Positions 1-9,275 of a DNA stretch of 64,000 bases are shown piece after piece. The stretch comes from Piliocolobus tephrosceles. Lineage: Eukaryota; Chordata; Mammalia; Primates; Cercopithecidae. The stretch lies in the NCBI RefSeq assembly GCF_002776525.5, contig NC_045439.1:162413016-162477015 (forward strand). Reading direction: 5' to 3'. The translations under genes were made by a program, and so were the position numbers. Under the pieces are notes generated by a model, which saw only the letters and a list, made by a program, of their open reading frames with translations, did not search any database and was not told the DNA's origin. Numbering within the stretch: position 1 is the first letter of the stretch; the number at the start of each line of letters is the position of its first letter.

Positions 1-282
1 TTCACATTCCTTTCAGCATCTAAGAAACATTCAGCAAGACAGATCATGTCCTGGCTCAAAAAACAAACATCAACAAGTTTAAAAGAATTAAAATTATACA
101 GAGGGTTTTTTTCTTACCATAAGCAATCAAACTAGAAATCAGATAAATCAGTAACAGAAAGGTAACAAGAAACTATCCAAGCATTTTCAGATTAAAGATC
201 ATACTTCTAAATAATTCACAGATCTGAGAGACTGTCACAAGGAAAGTAAAAGAAAATACATTGAACTGAATGAAAATGGAGC

Positions 283-389
283 ATCATTTTCTAATTTATG
301 ATCTCTGTATTACCTCAACCCTATAAAGAAAATCATATAGGAAAAGAAAGCAAATTAAAAACTACAGCTAACATGTCACTCATTGAGAG
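283..389 (+). repeat. Out-of-place direct copy of the 950-1063 L1 segment (copy A)
   Basis: This stretch closely resembles 950-1063, including the shared words ACCCTATAAAGAAAATCAT and CTACAGCTAAC. It interrupts the L1 ORF2 order, because upstream and downstream flanks correspond to an earlier part of ORF2. I infer a templated insertion or conversion inside one L1. Confidence 0.7.
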
Positions 390-949
390 GGAAACGTATA
401 GCACTAAATGTTTGTATTAAAAAAGAGAAAAGGTCCTAAATCAATAATTTAAGTTCCCATCTTAAAGAAATAGAAAAGAATTTAAAAATAAACCCAAAAG
501 CAAGCAGAAGAAAAGAAATAATAAAGAGCATAAATTCATGAATTTAAAAATAGGGAAACAGTGGAGAAAAATCAATGAAGCAAAGCTGATTTTTTTAAAA
601 AGATCAATAAAATTAACTTCTAGAAGAACTGACAAGAAAAAAGACATAAATGGTCAGTATCAATGAAAGAGGAGTTATCACAACAGACCCTGAAGACATC
701 AAAAGATTAAAAGTTTCTCGTATTAACTACTGTTGTACAATTAACAATTGTATACATACACACTTAACAACTAGAATGAAATAATTTAACCCACCCTATA
801 TATATTAGAAAATTTAAACTGGTAGTTAGAGACCTTCCAAAAAAGAAAACTGTATGGCCAGATTGTCTCACTGGTGAATTCTGCAAAATATTTAAAGAAC
901 TAACACTAATTCTATACAAATGCTACCAGAAAATAAAAGGGGAGGGAAT

Positions 950-1063
950 ATCATTTTCTAACTTATTTTATGATCCCTGTACTACTTCAACCCTATAAAG
1001 AAAATCATCTAGGAAAAGGAAGCAAATGAAAACACTACAGCTAACATAATACTTAATGGTGAG
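950..1063 (+). repeat. L1 ORF2 segment duplicated upstream (copy B, in expected position)
   Basis: This is the partner of 283-389. Here the sequence leads into the expected ORF2 continuation (ctaacataatacttaatgg), so it is probably the donor copy. The two copies have diverged, which suggests an old event. Confidence 0.7.
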
Positions 1064-1886
1064 AAACTGAATGCTTCTCCTGCACAGGATTCTCACCTCT
1101 CTTATTCGACATAGTACTGAAAGCCCAAGTCAGTATAATAAGGCAAAAGACACACAAACTAAAATAGATGAAATAAAATTGTCTCCACTTGCACTTGACA
1201 TAATAGTTTACATTTTAAAATCCCAAGAAATCAAATAAGAAAAAAAAAAAGCAAAACAAAACACTTCTAAAACTAATCAGTGAGCAGTAAGTTCAGTAGG
1301 GACCACAACACAAGATCAACATTCAAACATTATTTTTTCCTATATACTACCAATGAATACATAAAAATAAAAATTAAAAACAATACCACTTAAAATCACT
1401 CCAATTAAAATTAAACACTTAGGCATAAACTTAAATCTTGTTTTAAACTTAAATCTTGTTTGTAACTTACAGCACACCAGCATCTGTGCTATAAGTTACA
1501 AAATGGTGATGGAAAAAAAAAAAAAAAAACAAATCAGTTCTAGATAAATGGAGAGACACAGAGTGTTCATGAATGGAAGACTCAACATAGACAAAATGTT
1601 AATTTGCCCCAAATTGATTCTAGGTTTAATGCAATTCCTAGCAAGAATTTTTCTAGCCACAGACAAGCTTATCCTAAAATGTATATGGAAAGGCACAGGC
1701 TCTAGAATAGCAAAGACAATCTTAGCAAAGAAGAATTGAATGGGAGACCCATTCTATCCAACATGAAAGTCTACTGTGTAGCGCCAGTCATCAAGGCAAT
1801 ACAGCACGGAGGCAGATATAGACACACAGATCAATGGGCCAGAACACAGAACCTGAAAACAGATCCACAAAGACATGCGCAACTTA

Positions 1887-2044
1887 TTTTTTTAAAGATA
1901 CAGGGTCTCACTCTGTCATCCAGGCTGGAGCGCACTGGCATCACCACAGCTCCCTGCAGCCTCCACCTCCCACCGCTTAGGGGATGCTCTTGCCTCAGCC
2001 TCCCAGCCAGCTGGAACTACAGGTGCCACCATGCTCAACATGCC
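1887..2044 (-). mobile_element. Antisense Alu-type left monomer (FLAM/AluJ-like)
   Basis: The sequence starts with a T-rich tail and 'gggtctcactctgtc' and covers a single ~150-bp Alu arm read in antisense. The word 'caacttattttt' lies on both sides (about 1880 and 2046), consistent with a target-site duplication inside the L1. The reverse-strand open frame here is a translated Alu monomer. Confidence 0.75.
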
Positions 2045-2093
2045 CAACTTATTTTTGACAAAGATGTGAAAGTGATTCTTTGCAAGTACAGCC
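2045..2093 (+). mobile_element. Sense L1 ORF2, short continuation
   Basis: The words 'tttgacaaagatgtgaaagtg' (read across about 2053-2074) continue the L1 ORF2 broken by the Alu monomer. The L1 then jumps to about 3096, after an antisense L1 3' end. Confidence 0.65.
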
Positions 2094-2293
2094 TTTTCTT
2101 TCTTTATATAAATGTAAGGGGTATAAGTGCAGTTTTGTAACATGGACATGCTGCATAGTGGTGAGGTCTGGGCTTTCAGTGTAACATCACCAGAATAATG
2201 TACTTTTAAGTAATTTCCCATCCCTCACCCTCTCCCACCCTCCCACCCTTCTGAGTCTACAGTGTCTATTATTCCATACTCTATGTCCATGTG
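2094..2293 (-). mobile_element. Antisense L1 3' untranslated end, part 1
   Basis: Read in antisense, this matches the well-known L1 3' end that appears as 'cccaccctcccaccctt' and 'tattccatactctatgtcca'. It is interrupted at about 2293 and resumes at 2908. It lies in opposite orientation inside the sense L1. Confidence 0.8.
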
Positions 2294-2907
2294 AGACAGA
2301 GTAGACACAGGACTCAGCCCACCTCCACTAACATATTTTTCCATACATGCCCATTGACCAGACCTTGCAAGCTGTCTGAAGAAACTGAGATAAGCAGCTT
2401 CCCACCATAAATCTTATTCAAGGTGCCATACCTGCTGACTGCAGGACCTCAAAAACCTAAAACAAGCAACATCCTAACATAAATATCACTCAAAAAAAGT
2501 TAACCCCGTCACATGTACCTAAGAGCAGAATAATGAGCCATCTTTAACCCATGATGTATTATCATACTAAAATCCCCACCCAGGGAGGGGCTTATCTGCC
2601 ATTTTCTAATCATGTGGCGTATGGATCACCATGCCCCGACCAGCCTGTGCACTCTCACACTCCACCCTGCACATTCAGTGATGCTGACCTACTTCACGAA
2701 TTATGCATGTCACCCTCCTTAAGACACCACAATGCACTCCCCTCAGGGTGTCAGCCAGGTTACCTTTGTTCCTTTAGTTGGGCACTAAATCTCCCTTATG
2801 CCCAACATTTCTGGGCATAAGTCTTAGTGGACCTTGTCTAAAAACAGTTTGCCTAACCTTGTGTTAATTTCTATTACACTGAGAGCCAAAAATCTCATGC
2901 TAATAAT
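2294..2907. mobile_element. LTR-like ~614-bp insertion in the L1 3' end, family not identified
   Basis: The L1 3' end is cut cleanly. The word 'atgtg' flanks the insert on both sides (2289-2293 and 2908-2912), which fits a 5-bp target duplication such as ERV LTRs make. Length also fits a solo LTR. The ends are not a clean TG...CA, so this is not certain. The 89-codon open frame at 2551-2820 has no recognisable product. Confidence 0.5.
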
Positions 2908-3095
2908 ATGTGTACATGTTATTTAAGCTCCTGCTTATAAGTGAGGACACGTGGTATTTGTCTGTTTCTGAGTTATTTCACTTAAGAAAAGGACCTCCAG
3001 TTCCATCCATGTTGCCACAAATGACATGATTTCGTTTGTTGTGGCTGAGTAGTATTCCACTGGGCATGCACACCGCACTTTAGGATGCCCTTTTT
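2908..3095 (-). mobile_element. Antisense L1 3' untranslated end, part 2
   Basis: Continuation of the antisense L1 3' end, with the typical 'cacttaagaaaaggacctcc' and 'ttccatccatgttgcc' words. Near 3096 the text returns to sense L1 ORF2. Confidence 0.8.
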
Positions 3096-3540
3096 GACAA
3101 ACACTTCTAGAGCAATTGGGTATCTAAATGTTAGAAAATAAATTTCAACCCCAACCTCACACTTTATACAAACATTAACTTGTAATAGATCATGGATTTA
3201 AATGCAAAATGTAAAACTACAAAGCATTGAGAAGAAAACATAGGATAAAAATCTAAGGCCTACAGTTTAGTGAAGAGTTCCTACGCATGACACCGAAAGT
3301 AGGATTCCATAAGAAAAAAAATTTTTTTTGATAAAATCAACTTCATCAAAATAAAAATATTTTTCTAAACATTTGCTCAATGAAAGACCCTGCTAAGACA
3401 GTACAAAGACATGCTACTGACTAGGAGAAGACATTTGCAGACCACAGACCAGTCAAAAGATTCTTATCTAGAATACATGAAGAGATCTCAAAACTCAATG
3501 GTATAAACACCAAACAATTCAATTAGAAAAAGCAAAAGAC
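3096..3540 (+). mobile_element. Sense L1 ORF2, 3' part of the first L1
   Basis: The sense L1 resumes here with ORF2 C-terminal sequence, including 'gatcatggatttaaatg' and 'aaaactcaatggtataaac'. It is disrupted by stop codons and split by the AluY at 3541. Confidence 0.8.
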
Positions 3541-3927
<387 letters not shown>

Positions 3928-4067
3928 GTGGGCGATGATGCAGCTGCTGTGGGTGGTTGTGATGCTGGCATGATGGAGATGTCCCTGGCTGTGGGAGGGC
4001 CCTTCCTGCGGGGAGACAAGCAGCCGATGCCCACTACACAGCTGGCTGGCTGGGAGCCGGGTGCTTT
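3928..4067. other. Unassigned GC-rich segment beside the inverted arm
   Basis: Low-copy looking sequence between the end of L1 and the inverted ~290-bp arm. It has no counterpart next to the second arm. No gene or known repeat was recognised. Confidence 0.4.
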
Positions 4068-4358
4068 CCTGGGAAGCAGGGCTGCTGGGCCGGGAGGAGA
4101 CTGTGCCCCAGGGGAGAAGGTGAGGCTGCCCTGGCACTGGGCGGGAGTGAGTGGTGAGGACCTGGGCAAAGGTAGGTGATAAGACAGTCTCTGTGTCCAT
4201 TTAACAAGGCAGAGTTTCAGACAGGGTGCAAGGCAGCCAGAGAGACATTTACTATTCACTGAGCTTCAGGAGAGCTGATCACCCCAGGCCAAGGCCAACA
4301 CTGCCCAGTGTCCTCACTAAGAAACCCCTCAGGGCACGGGTTCCAACTTAGCCACTGG
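4068..4358 (-). repeat. Inverted repeat arm A (~290 bp)
   Basis: Its reverse complement matches 7037-7328 over the whole length, roughly 90% or better by eye. In the reverse reading both copies begin right after a pyrimidine-rich tract ending in CAG and diverge at 'cttcccagga'. The repeat family is not recognised. Similar open frames on both copies (132 codons here, 72 codons at the other) reflect the duplication only. Confidence 0.85.
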
Positions 4359-4580
4359 GGGGTGGGGGTGTGGGGAGTGGAGAGAGAGACAGGGAGAAAT
4401 GGGAGTCACTGAGAAACAGAAGGGGCGGGGGAGAGAAGGAAAAAGGGAAGGGATCAGAGGAAGTACAGAAAGAGGGAAGAGGGAGAGAGAAAGAAGGAGG
4501 GACGAGGGAAGGAGAAGGAACAAGAGACAGAGGGGGAAACAGAGGGGAGAGAGGAGAGGCAGGAGGGGAGGAGACTGGCA
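4359..4580 (+). repeat. Purine (GGGA/GAGA) tract, ~220 bp
   Basis: Nearly pure purine on the plus strand, made of GAGA, GGGA and GGAA words. It is an expansion of the pyrimidine tract that borders arm A in reverse reading. Open frames in this stretch on both strands are low complexity and not genes. Confidence 0.9.
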
Positions 4581-4803
4581 TCAAATGCCAGCTCTAGTAT
4601 TTTATATCCTGGCTTCATCATCTGCTTACTGGGTTACCATGAGCCAACAAAAACTAACACTCACACTGAAAGGCATTTTGCACATGCCACAAGATCCCTG
4701 AAAGAGCCCTTATCTCATAAAGATGCACACAGTAGGGCTTCCATGGATGAAACTCTGCCCTTCCAGTCCGGAGACAACTCAAGATAAAATGCCCCCCTTT
4801 TAT
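4581..4803. other. Low-copy segment, nothing recognised
   Basis: Ordinary sequence between the purine tract and a DNA-transposon-like remnant. No gene, RNA or repeat family was recognised. Confidence 0.4.
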
Positions 4804-5038
4804 AGACCAGGAGCCAACAAACTACAGCCCCAGGCCAAATGTGGTCACCGCCTTTTTCTTGTGAGGAAACTCCGCTGGGACTGGGACGCAGCTGCCCATG
4901 CATTTGCTTGCTGTCTATGGCCGCCCCAGAGCCACCAAGGCAGAGTCCAGTGGAGCAGTTGGACAGAGGCTTTGTGGTCCACAAAGCCTGAAATACGCAG
5001 TCGCCCTTACTGAAAACATTTGCTGCCCCTAAGCCTAT
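4804..5038 (+). mobile_element. MER-type DNA transposon remnant (hAT-like, non-autonomous)
   Basis: Words such as 'gagccaacaaactacagccc' and, near the other end, 'ggtccacaaagcctgaaata' match the two ends of a common mammalian MER element with internal 'ttgctgtctatggc'. I recognise the family pattern but not the exact name. It has no coding capacity. Confidence 0.6.
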
Positions 5039-5059
5039 CAGGTCCTGGGAAGGTGACAG

Positions 5060-5411
5060 TGTTACCGGAAAGGGTTCCTGATCCAGACCCAAGAGAGGGT
5101 TCTTGGATCTTGCGCAAGAAAAAATGTGAGGTGAATCCATGGAGTAAAGCGAAAGCAAGTGTATTAAGAACACAAAGCAATAAAGAATGGCTAGTCCATA
5201 GGCAGAGCAGCAGCTTGGGCTGCTGGACTAAGGATACGTGTAGCTATTTCTTGATTACATGCTAAACAAGGGATGGATTATTCCTGAGTCTTCCAGGACA
5301 GGGGTGGGCAATTCCCAGAACTGAGGGTTCCTCCCGTTTTTAGACCGTATAGGGTAACTTCCTGATGTTGCCGTGGCATCTGTGAACTGTCACGGTGCTG
5401 GTGGGAGTGTC
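5060..5411 (-). mobile_element. ERV1-type LTR (antisense), 3' half
   Basis: Read on the minus strand, the element ends in CCGGTAACA, preceded by text on a 'tcttgcgcaagatcc' pattern, as in an ERV1-class LTR that I recall as LTR10-like (name tentative). The polyadenylation signal region is mutated. The LTR is split at 5412 by another LTR and resumes at about 6046. Confidence 0.7.
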
Positions 5412-6045
5412 TGTTACCAGGTGAACGTAGCAGGCCAGGTCCCACTGACGCAGGCCTCTGTAACAACTGCCTCAGCACTGAGTGGTTCGGTTCCATATCA
5501 AAAGCTGAGAGCCAGTGCCCCATTATACAAAGACTGGAATGCAACAAAATCCCACCAAGAATTTGGCCCAGGCCTCTCCAAGATAACGAGGGAATTCTTA
5601 ACAGGGCCCATTCAGGATTAAGCAAGTTTATAGGGGGTCTGAAGGAACTCCTCAGGCCTCCACAAACAAGTTTATAGGGGGTCTGAAGGAACTCCCCAAA
5701 CCTCCATGATTTAGCAGGAGACAAGACCATCACTCCAGCACCTGGAACCGTTCAGATGAAGTAAATTTACTGAGGTTCCAGAGGAAGGTCTTCAGGACTC
5801 AAGTCTTAGAGATAAGAAGTTAATCACTTACGCCTTTAGATGAATGAATCACACTTACATGTAAACATATAGCTTAGAAGGTTATTGCTGGAAGGCTGTG
5901 ATCTTGAGTTGGTCTGGAGATATTTTCCAGGCCTTCTCCCTGTAACCAGTTACAGAAATAAAACTCTTTCCTTTCCCAGTTCATCTGCATCCCATTATTG
6001 GGCCTCGAGAATAAGAAGCCCAACCCTCAGTGTGGTCTGGGAACA
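5412..6045 (+). mobile_element. Second LTR inserted in the first (~634 bp)
   Basis: Starts TGTTACC and ends GGGAACA, with an AATAAA signal at 5957-5962 followed by 'actctttcctttccc', so the LTR reads in the sense direction. TG...CA ends and length fit an ERV solo LTR. Family not identified. A clean target duplication is not visible. It contains a ~43-bp tandem duplication at 5624-5707. Confidence 0.6.
5624..5707 (+). repeat. Two-copy ~43-bp tandem duplication inside the LTR
   Basis: The words 'aagtttatagggggtctgaa' and 'ggaactcc' occur twice, with copies starting near 5624 and 5669. The copies are almost identical, so the duplication is younger than the LTR or has been homogenised. Confidence 0.85.
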
Positions 6046-6183
6046 GGAATGCATTATAATTAGTGTATGATGAGCCGCGCGAACAATCAGAGGTCACTGT
6101 CATCGCTATCTTGGTTTTGGTGGGTTTTGGCCAGTTTCTTTAATGCAACCTGTTTTATCGGCAAGGTCTTTGTGACTTACATC
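6046..6183 (-). mobile_element. ERV1-type LTR (antisense), middle part
   Basis: Continuation of the LTR that starts at 5060, with the words 'cgctatcttggttttggtgg' and 'aacctgttttatcggcaag'. In the LTR's own orientation the first of these reads as an AAGATGGC-like site, a YY1-type motif (tatcttgg has one change). It is split by an AluY. Confidence 0.7.
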
Positions 6184-6480
6184 TTTTTTTTTTTTTTTCT
6201 GAGACGGAGTCTCACTGTGTCGCCCGGGCTGGAGCGCAGTGGCCGGATCTCAGCTCACTGCAAGCTCCGCCTCCCGGGTTCACGCCATTCTCCTGCCTCA
6301 GCCTCCCGAGTCTGGGACTACAGGCGCCCACCACCTCGCCCGGCTAGTTTTTTGTATTTTTTAGTAGAGACGGAGTTTCACAGTGTTAGCCAGGATGGTC
6401 TCGATCTCCTGACCTCGTGATCCGCCCATCTCGGCCTCCCAAAGTGCTGGGATTACAGGCTTGAGCCACCGCGCCCGGCC
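6184..6480 (-). mobile_element. AluY, Old World monkey type, antisense
   Basis: Full-length antisense Alu beginning with a poly(T) run and ending 'ccaccgcgcccggcc'. It carries the CCGG variant ('agtggccggatctcagc'). The 14-bp duplication 'gtgacttacatctt' flanks it (about 6171-6184 and 6481-6494). The open frame at 6067-6420 is antisense Alu translation. Confidence 0.95.
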
Positions 6481-6625
6481 GTGACTTACATCTTGTGCCA
6501 ACTTCCTATCTCATCCTATGAATTAGAATGCCTACCCTCCTGGGAATGCTGCCCAGCAGGCCTCAGCCTCATTTTACCCAGCCCCTATTCAAGATGGAGT
6601 CGCTCTGGTTCAAACACCTCTGACA
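6481..6625 (-). mobile_element. ERV1-type LTR (antisense), 5' end
   Basis: The last piece of the LTR that starts at 5060. On the minus strand it begins TGTCAGAGGTGTTTGAACC, a typical LTR start with TG. No convincing internal proviral sequence is attached, so this looks like a solo LTR. Confidence 0.7.
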
Positions 6626-7036
6626 AAGGAACTCTTCAGCTTCTTGTCAGCCTCTGTCCAAAATGCAAGGAAGTCCGACCAATAAACATGTGTGGTCTTA
6701 CATTTTCAACTCTCACATTTTTTAAAGTAAAAGGAAATGGATGAAATTAAGTATAATAATATATTTTATTTAACCTAACACATCCAAAATATTATTTGAC
6801 CATATAGTCAACATAACATTTTGATGGAATAGTTGACACTTTTAAAATACTAAACCTTTGAATTCCAGTATGGATGTTCTACCCATGGCACTGAAGCATG
6901 CCCTGAGAAGGACCCTATGGTCATCTCTAAAAAGGATCTGTACTCAGAGGTCCCAGCTAAGGAATCCAGGAGCGGCCAACCCAGACATTCGCTCCTTCTC
7001 TATGAAGGACACTGACACCGCCTTGTGTCTCTCTCT
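6626..7036. other. Unassigned segment ending in a pyrimidine tract
   Basis: AT-rich then mixed sequence. It ends with 'tctctctctcccag', which borders the second inverted arm, and this tract resembles a splice acceptor. The 69-codon open frame at 6858-7067 has no recognisable product. Exon status cannot be decided by eye. Confidence 0.4.
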
Positions 7037-7328
7037 CCCAGTGGCTGGGTTGGAACCTGTGCCCTGAGGGGTTTCTTAGTGAGGACACTGGGCAATGTTG
7101 GCCTTGGCCTGGGGTGATCAGCTCTCCTGAAGCTCAGTGAATAGTAAATGTCTTTCTGGCAGCCTCATACCCTGTCTGAAACTCTGCCTTGTTAAATGGA
7201 CACAGAGGCTGTCCTGTCACCTACCTTTGGCCAGGTCCTCACCACTCACTCCCACCCAGTACCAAGGCAGCCTCACCTTCTCCCTGGGGCACAGTCTCCT
7301 CCCAGCTCAGCAGCCCTGCTTCCCAGGA
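7037..7328 (+). repeat. Inverted repeat arm B (~290 bp)
   Basis: Matches the reverse complement of 4068-4358. The two arms lie about 2.7 kb apart and enclose the LTR composite. After 'cttcccagga' the copies diverge abruptly. This arm leads into sequence next to the ERV env remnant, so both could derive from one repeated unit or from a local inverted duplication. Confidence 0.85.
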
Positions 7329-7580
7329 GGTGCTGGCCTTCCAGACATCCCTTGAACACAGACAGGCTGCCCTGGGGATCCAGGCCCTTTGTTCTGGGCT
7401 AAATAGAGGTTGCTAAGTGAAAATGCTCTGTAACCTGCCTGCTCTTTACAAATTGGAGTGGATTTTCCTGTCCTGCCCACCGCTCCTGGACCGCCCTGTA
7501 TGTAAGTCCTCAATAAACCCCTATGTCTCCTTCCCTATCCCCTTCTTTGCCCCATCCAGCAGGAAGTCCCAGTTCCCAAA
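7329..7580 (+). other. Segment leading into the ERV remnant
   Basis: Contains an AATAAA at 7511-7516 ('caataaacccc') and the first copy of a 41-bp direct repeat (7539-7579). It is part of the same open frame (from 7417) that runs into the env tail, but does not look like a normal env sequence. It may be a fused fragment from elsewhere. Confidence 0.4.
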
Positions 7581-7815
7581 TACCAACCTCTGGAGTTGGG
7601 CAACATGGCTTCTCCCCTTTCTAGGTCCCGTGACAGCCATCCTGCTATTACTCACCTTCGGGCCCTGTATTTTTAACCTCCTTGTCAAATTTGTTTCCTC
7701 TAGGTTCAAGACCATCAAGCTGCAGATGGTCTTACAAATGGAACCCCAAATGAGCTCAACTAACAGCTTCTACCGAGGACCCCTGGACCAACCCACTGGT
7801 CCTTTGACTGGCTAA
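7581..7815 (+). pseudogene. Endogenous gammaretrovirus env remnant (transmembrane tail)
   Basis: The open frame that ends at the TAA at 7813-7815 translates to a hydrophobic membrane segment (roughly residues 64-93 of the 132-codon frame) followed by a short basic cytoplasmic tail. The pattern is that of the TM subunit of the ERV9/HERV-W group. Only the C-terminal part of Env is present: the surface subunit, cleavage site and fusion region are missing. It is followed by a polypurine tract and an LTR as expected. It cannot encode a working envelope. Assignment to ERV9 versus related groups is by overall resemblance. Confidence 0.75.
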
Positions 7816-7850
7816 AGAGTTCCCCTCTGGAGGACACTACAACTGCAGGG

Positions 7851-7891
7851 CCCCTTCTTTGCCCCATCCAGCAGGAAGTCCCAATTCCCAA
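7851..7891 (+). repeat. Second copy of a 41-bp direct repeat
   Basis: The 41 bases starting 'ccccttctttgccccatcc' are repeated from 7539-7579 with one visible difference. This copy lies downstream of the env stop, where it fits the ERV order; the upstream copy is out of place. Confidence 0.85.
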
Positions 7892-7910
7892 CAGCAGTTG
7901 GAGTGTCCTG

Positions 7911-7924
7911 TTTAGAGGGGGGAT
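7911..7924 (+). other. Polypurine tract next to the 3' LTR
   Basis: The sequence 'tagaggggggatt' lies directly before the LTR start TGAGAGG. This is the place where a retrovirus primes plus-strand DNA, and it confirms the orientation of the remnant. Confidence 0.7.
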
Positions 7925-8429
7925 TGAGAGGTGAAGCCAGCTGGACTTCCTAGGTCAAGTGGCGATTTGGAGAACTTCTGTCTAGCTAGAGGATTATAAA
8001 TGCACCAAACAGCGCTCTGTACAAAAGCACTAATCAGCGTTCTGTTTCTAGCTAAAGGATTGTAAATGCACCAATCAGCACTCTGTAAAAATGCACCAAT
8101 CAGTACTCTGTTTCTCCTAAAGGATTATAAATGCACCAATCAGCACTGTGTAAAAAATGCACCTATCAGTGCTCTGTGTCTAGCTAAAGGATTGTAAATG
8201 CACCAATCAGCACTCTGTCTAGCTAAAGGATTATAAACACGCCAATCAGCACTCTGTAAAATGGACCAATCAGCGCTCTATAAAACAGACTAATCAGCAG
8301 GACGTGGGCGGGGACAAATAAGGGAATAAAAACTGGCCACCCCAGCCAGCAGTGGCAACTGGCTGGGGTCCCCTTCCACAATGTGGAAGCTTTGTTCTTT
8401 TGCTCTTCACACAAAATCTTGCTGCTGCT
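7925..8429 (+). mobile_element. LTR12/LTR30-like 3' LTR, U5 missing
   Basis: Begins TGAGAGGTGAAGCC and contains repeated 'gcaccaatcagcactctgt' units rich in CCAAT boxes, the enhancer repeats of ERV9-group LTRs. A TATA-like 'gaataaaaactgg' lies near 8324. It ends at 'aaaatcttgctgctgct', which is close to where viral transcripts end, and is followed at once by an A-rich tail. U5 is absent. This is expected of an L1-processed copy of an ERV transcript. Confidence 0.8.
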
Positions 8430-8492
8430 AAAAAAAAACAAAAACAAAAAAAAACAAAAAAAAACAAAAAAAACCAACAACAACAAAAAAAC
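8430..8492 (+). repeat. A-rich tail ((A)nC repeats) after the truncated LTR
   Basis: Runs of 3-9 A broken by C (for example 'aaaaaaaaacaaaaac'), about 60 bp, then 'ccaacaacaac'. It directly follows the R-like end of the LTR, as a decayed poly(A) tail would. Confidence 0.85.
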
Positions 8493-8869
8493 ACCTCCTA
8501 CTGGAGTCAGAGGGGTCGCATGACAATGACACACTCTGTTTGGACTCGCCACATTTTAAGGCTCAGCAGCCACAATGGCAGGGGAGGAAGGCGGAACAAA
8601 GTGTACTGGACAGAGGGCTCCAGGAAGGCCTGGCTTCGGGCTGAAAGCGATTGGAAACACAGACTTGCAGCTGTGCTGGCACAGGGAGGGCCGGCAGGGA
8701 TGGGTCTTTCTAGGTGGACGCCTGTGATGTGCGGCCCCCGCCAAGAAAGCGGCTCTGGGCCCGACAGGCTGAGGGAGCTCCACTGCCCTACAGGGACTAT
8801 CTCACATGGCAGCCTCTTCCTTATGCATTTTGGAAGTCATGAAAAAAAATTCCTCTATTACTGAGAAAA
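8493..8869. other. Low-copy segment, nothing recognised
   Basis: GC-mixed sequence without recognisable repeat or gene. The open frame starting at 8352 runs from the LTR through the A-rich tail into this region and is not a credible protein. Confidence 0.4.
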
Positions 8870-9275
8870 GAAAAATAGCTTTAAGCAGTGTAACCTCTGT
8901 GAGATATGCAAAATTGTCAGGTCCAGAGAGAACTGAGTATGGGACTTCAGTCACACGCCCTTACTCCTCCACTCCTGCCCCCGCATCCACCGGCAACTGT
9001 TTAAAGGCACTGTGTTCCCCACTTTATCTTCTCCGGCCTGGAATCTGTGATCCAAAGAACAATGTATAGCTAATCAATAGCTTATGTTATTCTAATGTAA
9101 ATTCTTGGTAACAACTTAGGAAGTGCCAGTTCTTTTTTCTTAAAAACTCTCTTGTAACTGCAGCTGAGTGTACATTCAGGGCAAGTTGAATCTATGCTTC
9201 TGGCTTGGCCAGCCTCGAGTTTTGGACTCGAATAAACTCTATATTTAGTCATGTTTTATGAACCTTGTTTTTTAG
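8870..9275 (+). mobile_element. Possible LTR or transcript 3' end with AATAAA
   Basis: The stretch ends with AATAAA at 9231-9236 ('ctcgaataaactctatattt') and reads like the 3' part of an LTR. I could not name the family or see both ends. It may be a short 3'-terminal exon or an old LTR. Confidence 0.35.

Larger units (their letters stand above)
1..1886 (+). mobile_element. Old L1 (L1M-type) ORF2 fragment, decayed
   Basis: A-rich sense-strand sequence follows the order of L1 ORF2 (reverse transcriptase region), but stop codons and indels break every frame. The part from about 1540 to 1880 is the clearest reverse-transcriptase-like stretch. The element continues after the Alu-monomer insertion at 1887 and again after 3096. 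A segment at 283-389 is out of order and matches 950-1063. The element is inactive. Exact subfamily not determined. Confidence 0.85.

Noticed and set aside
7026..7040. Splice-acceptor-like tract before inverted arm B
   Set aside because: Present as part of a repeated unit with an expanded CT tract at the other copy; no matching donor or coding exon.
7417..7815. Env-like frame as a domesticated (syncytin-like) gene
   Set aside because: Only the transmembrane tail is present, joined to unrelated sequence; no surface subunit or fusion part.
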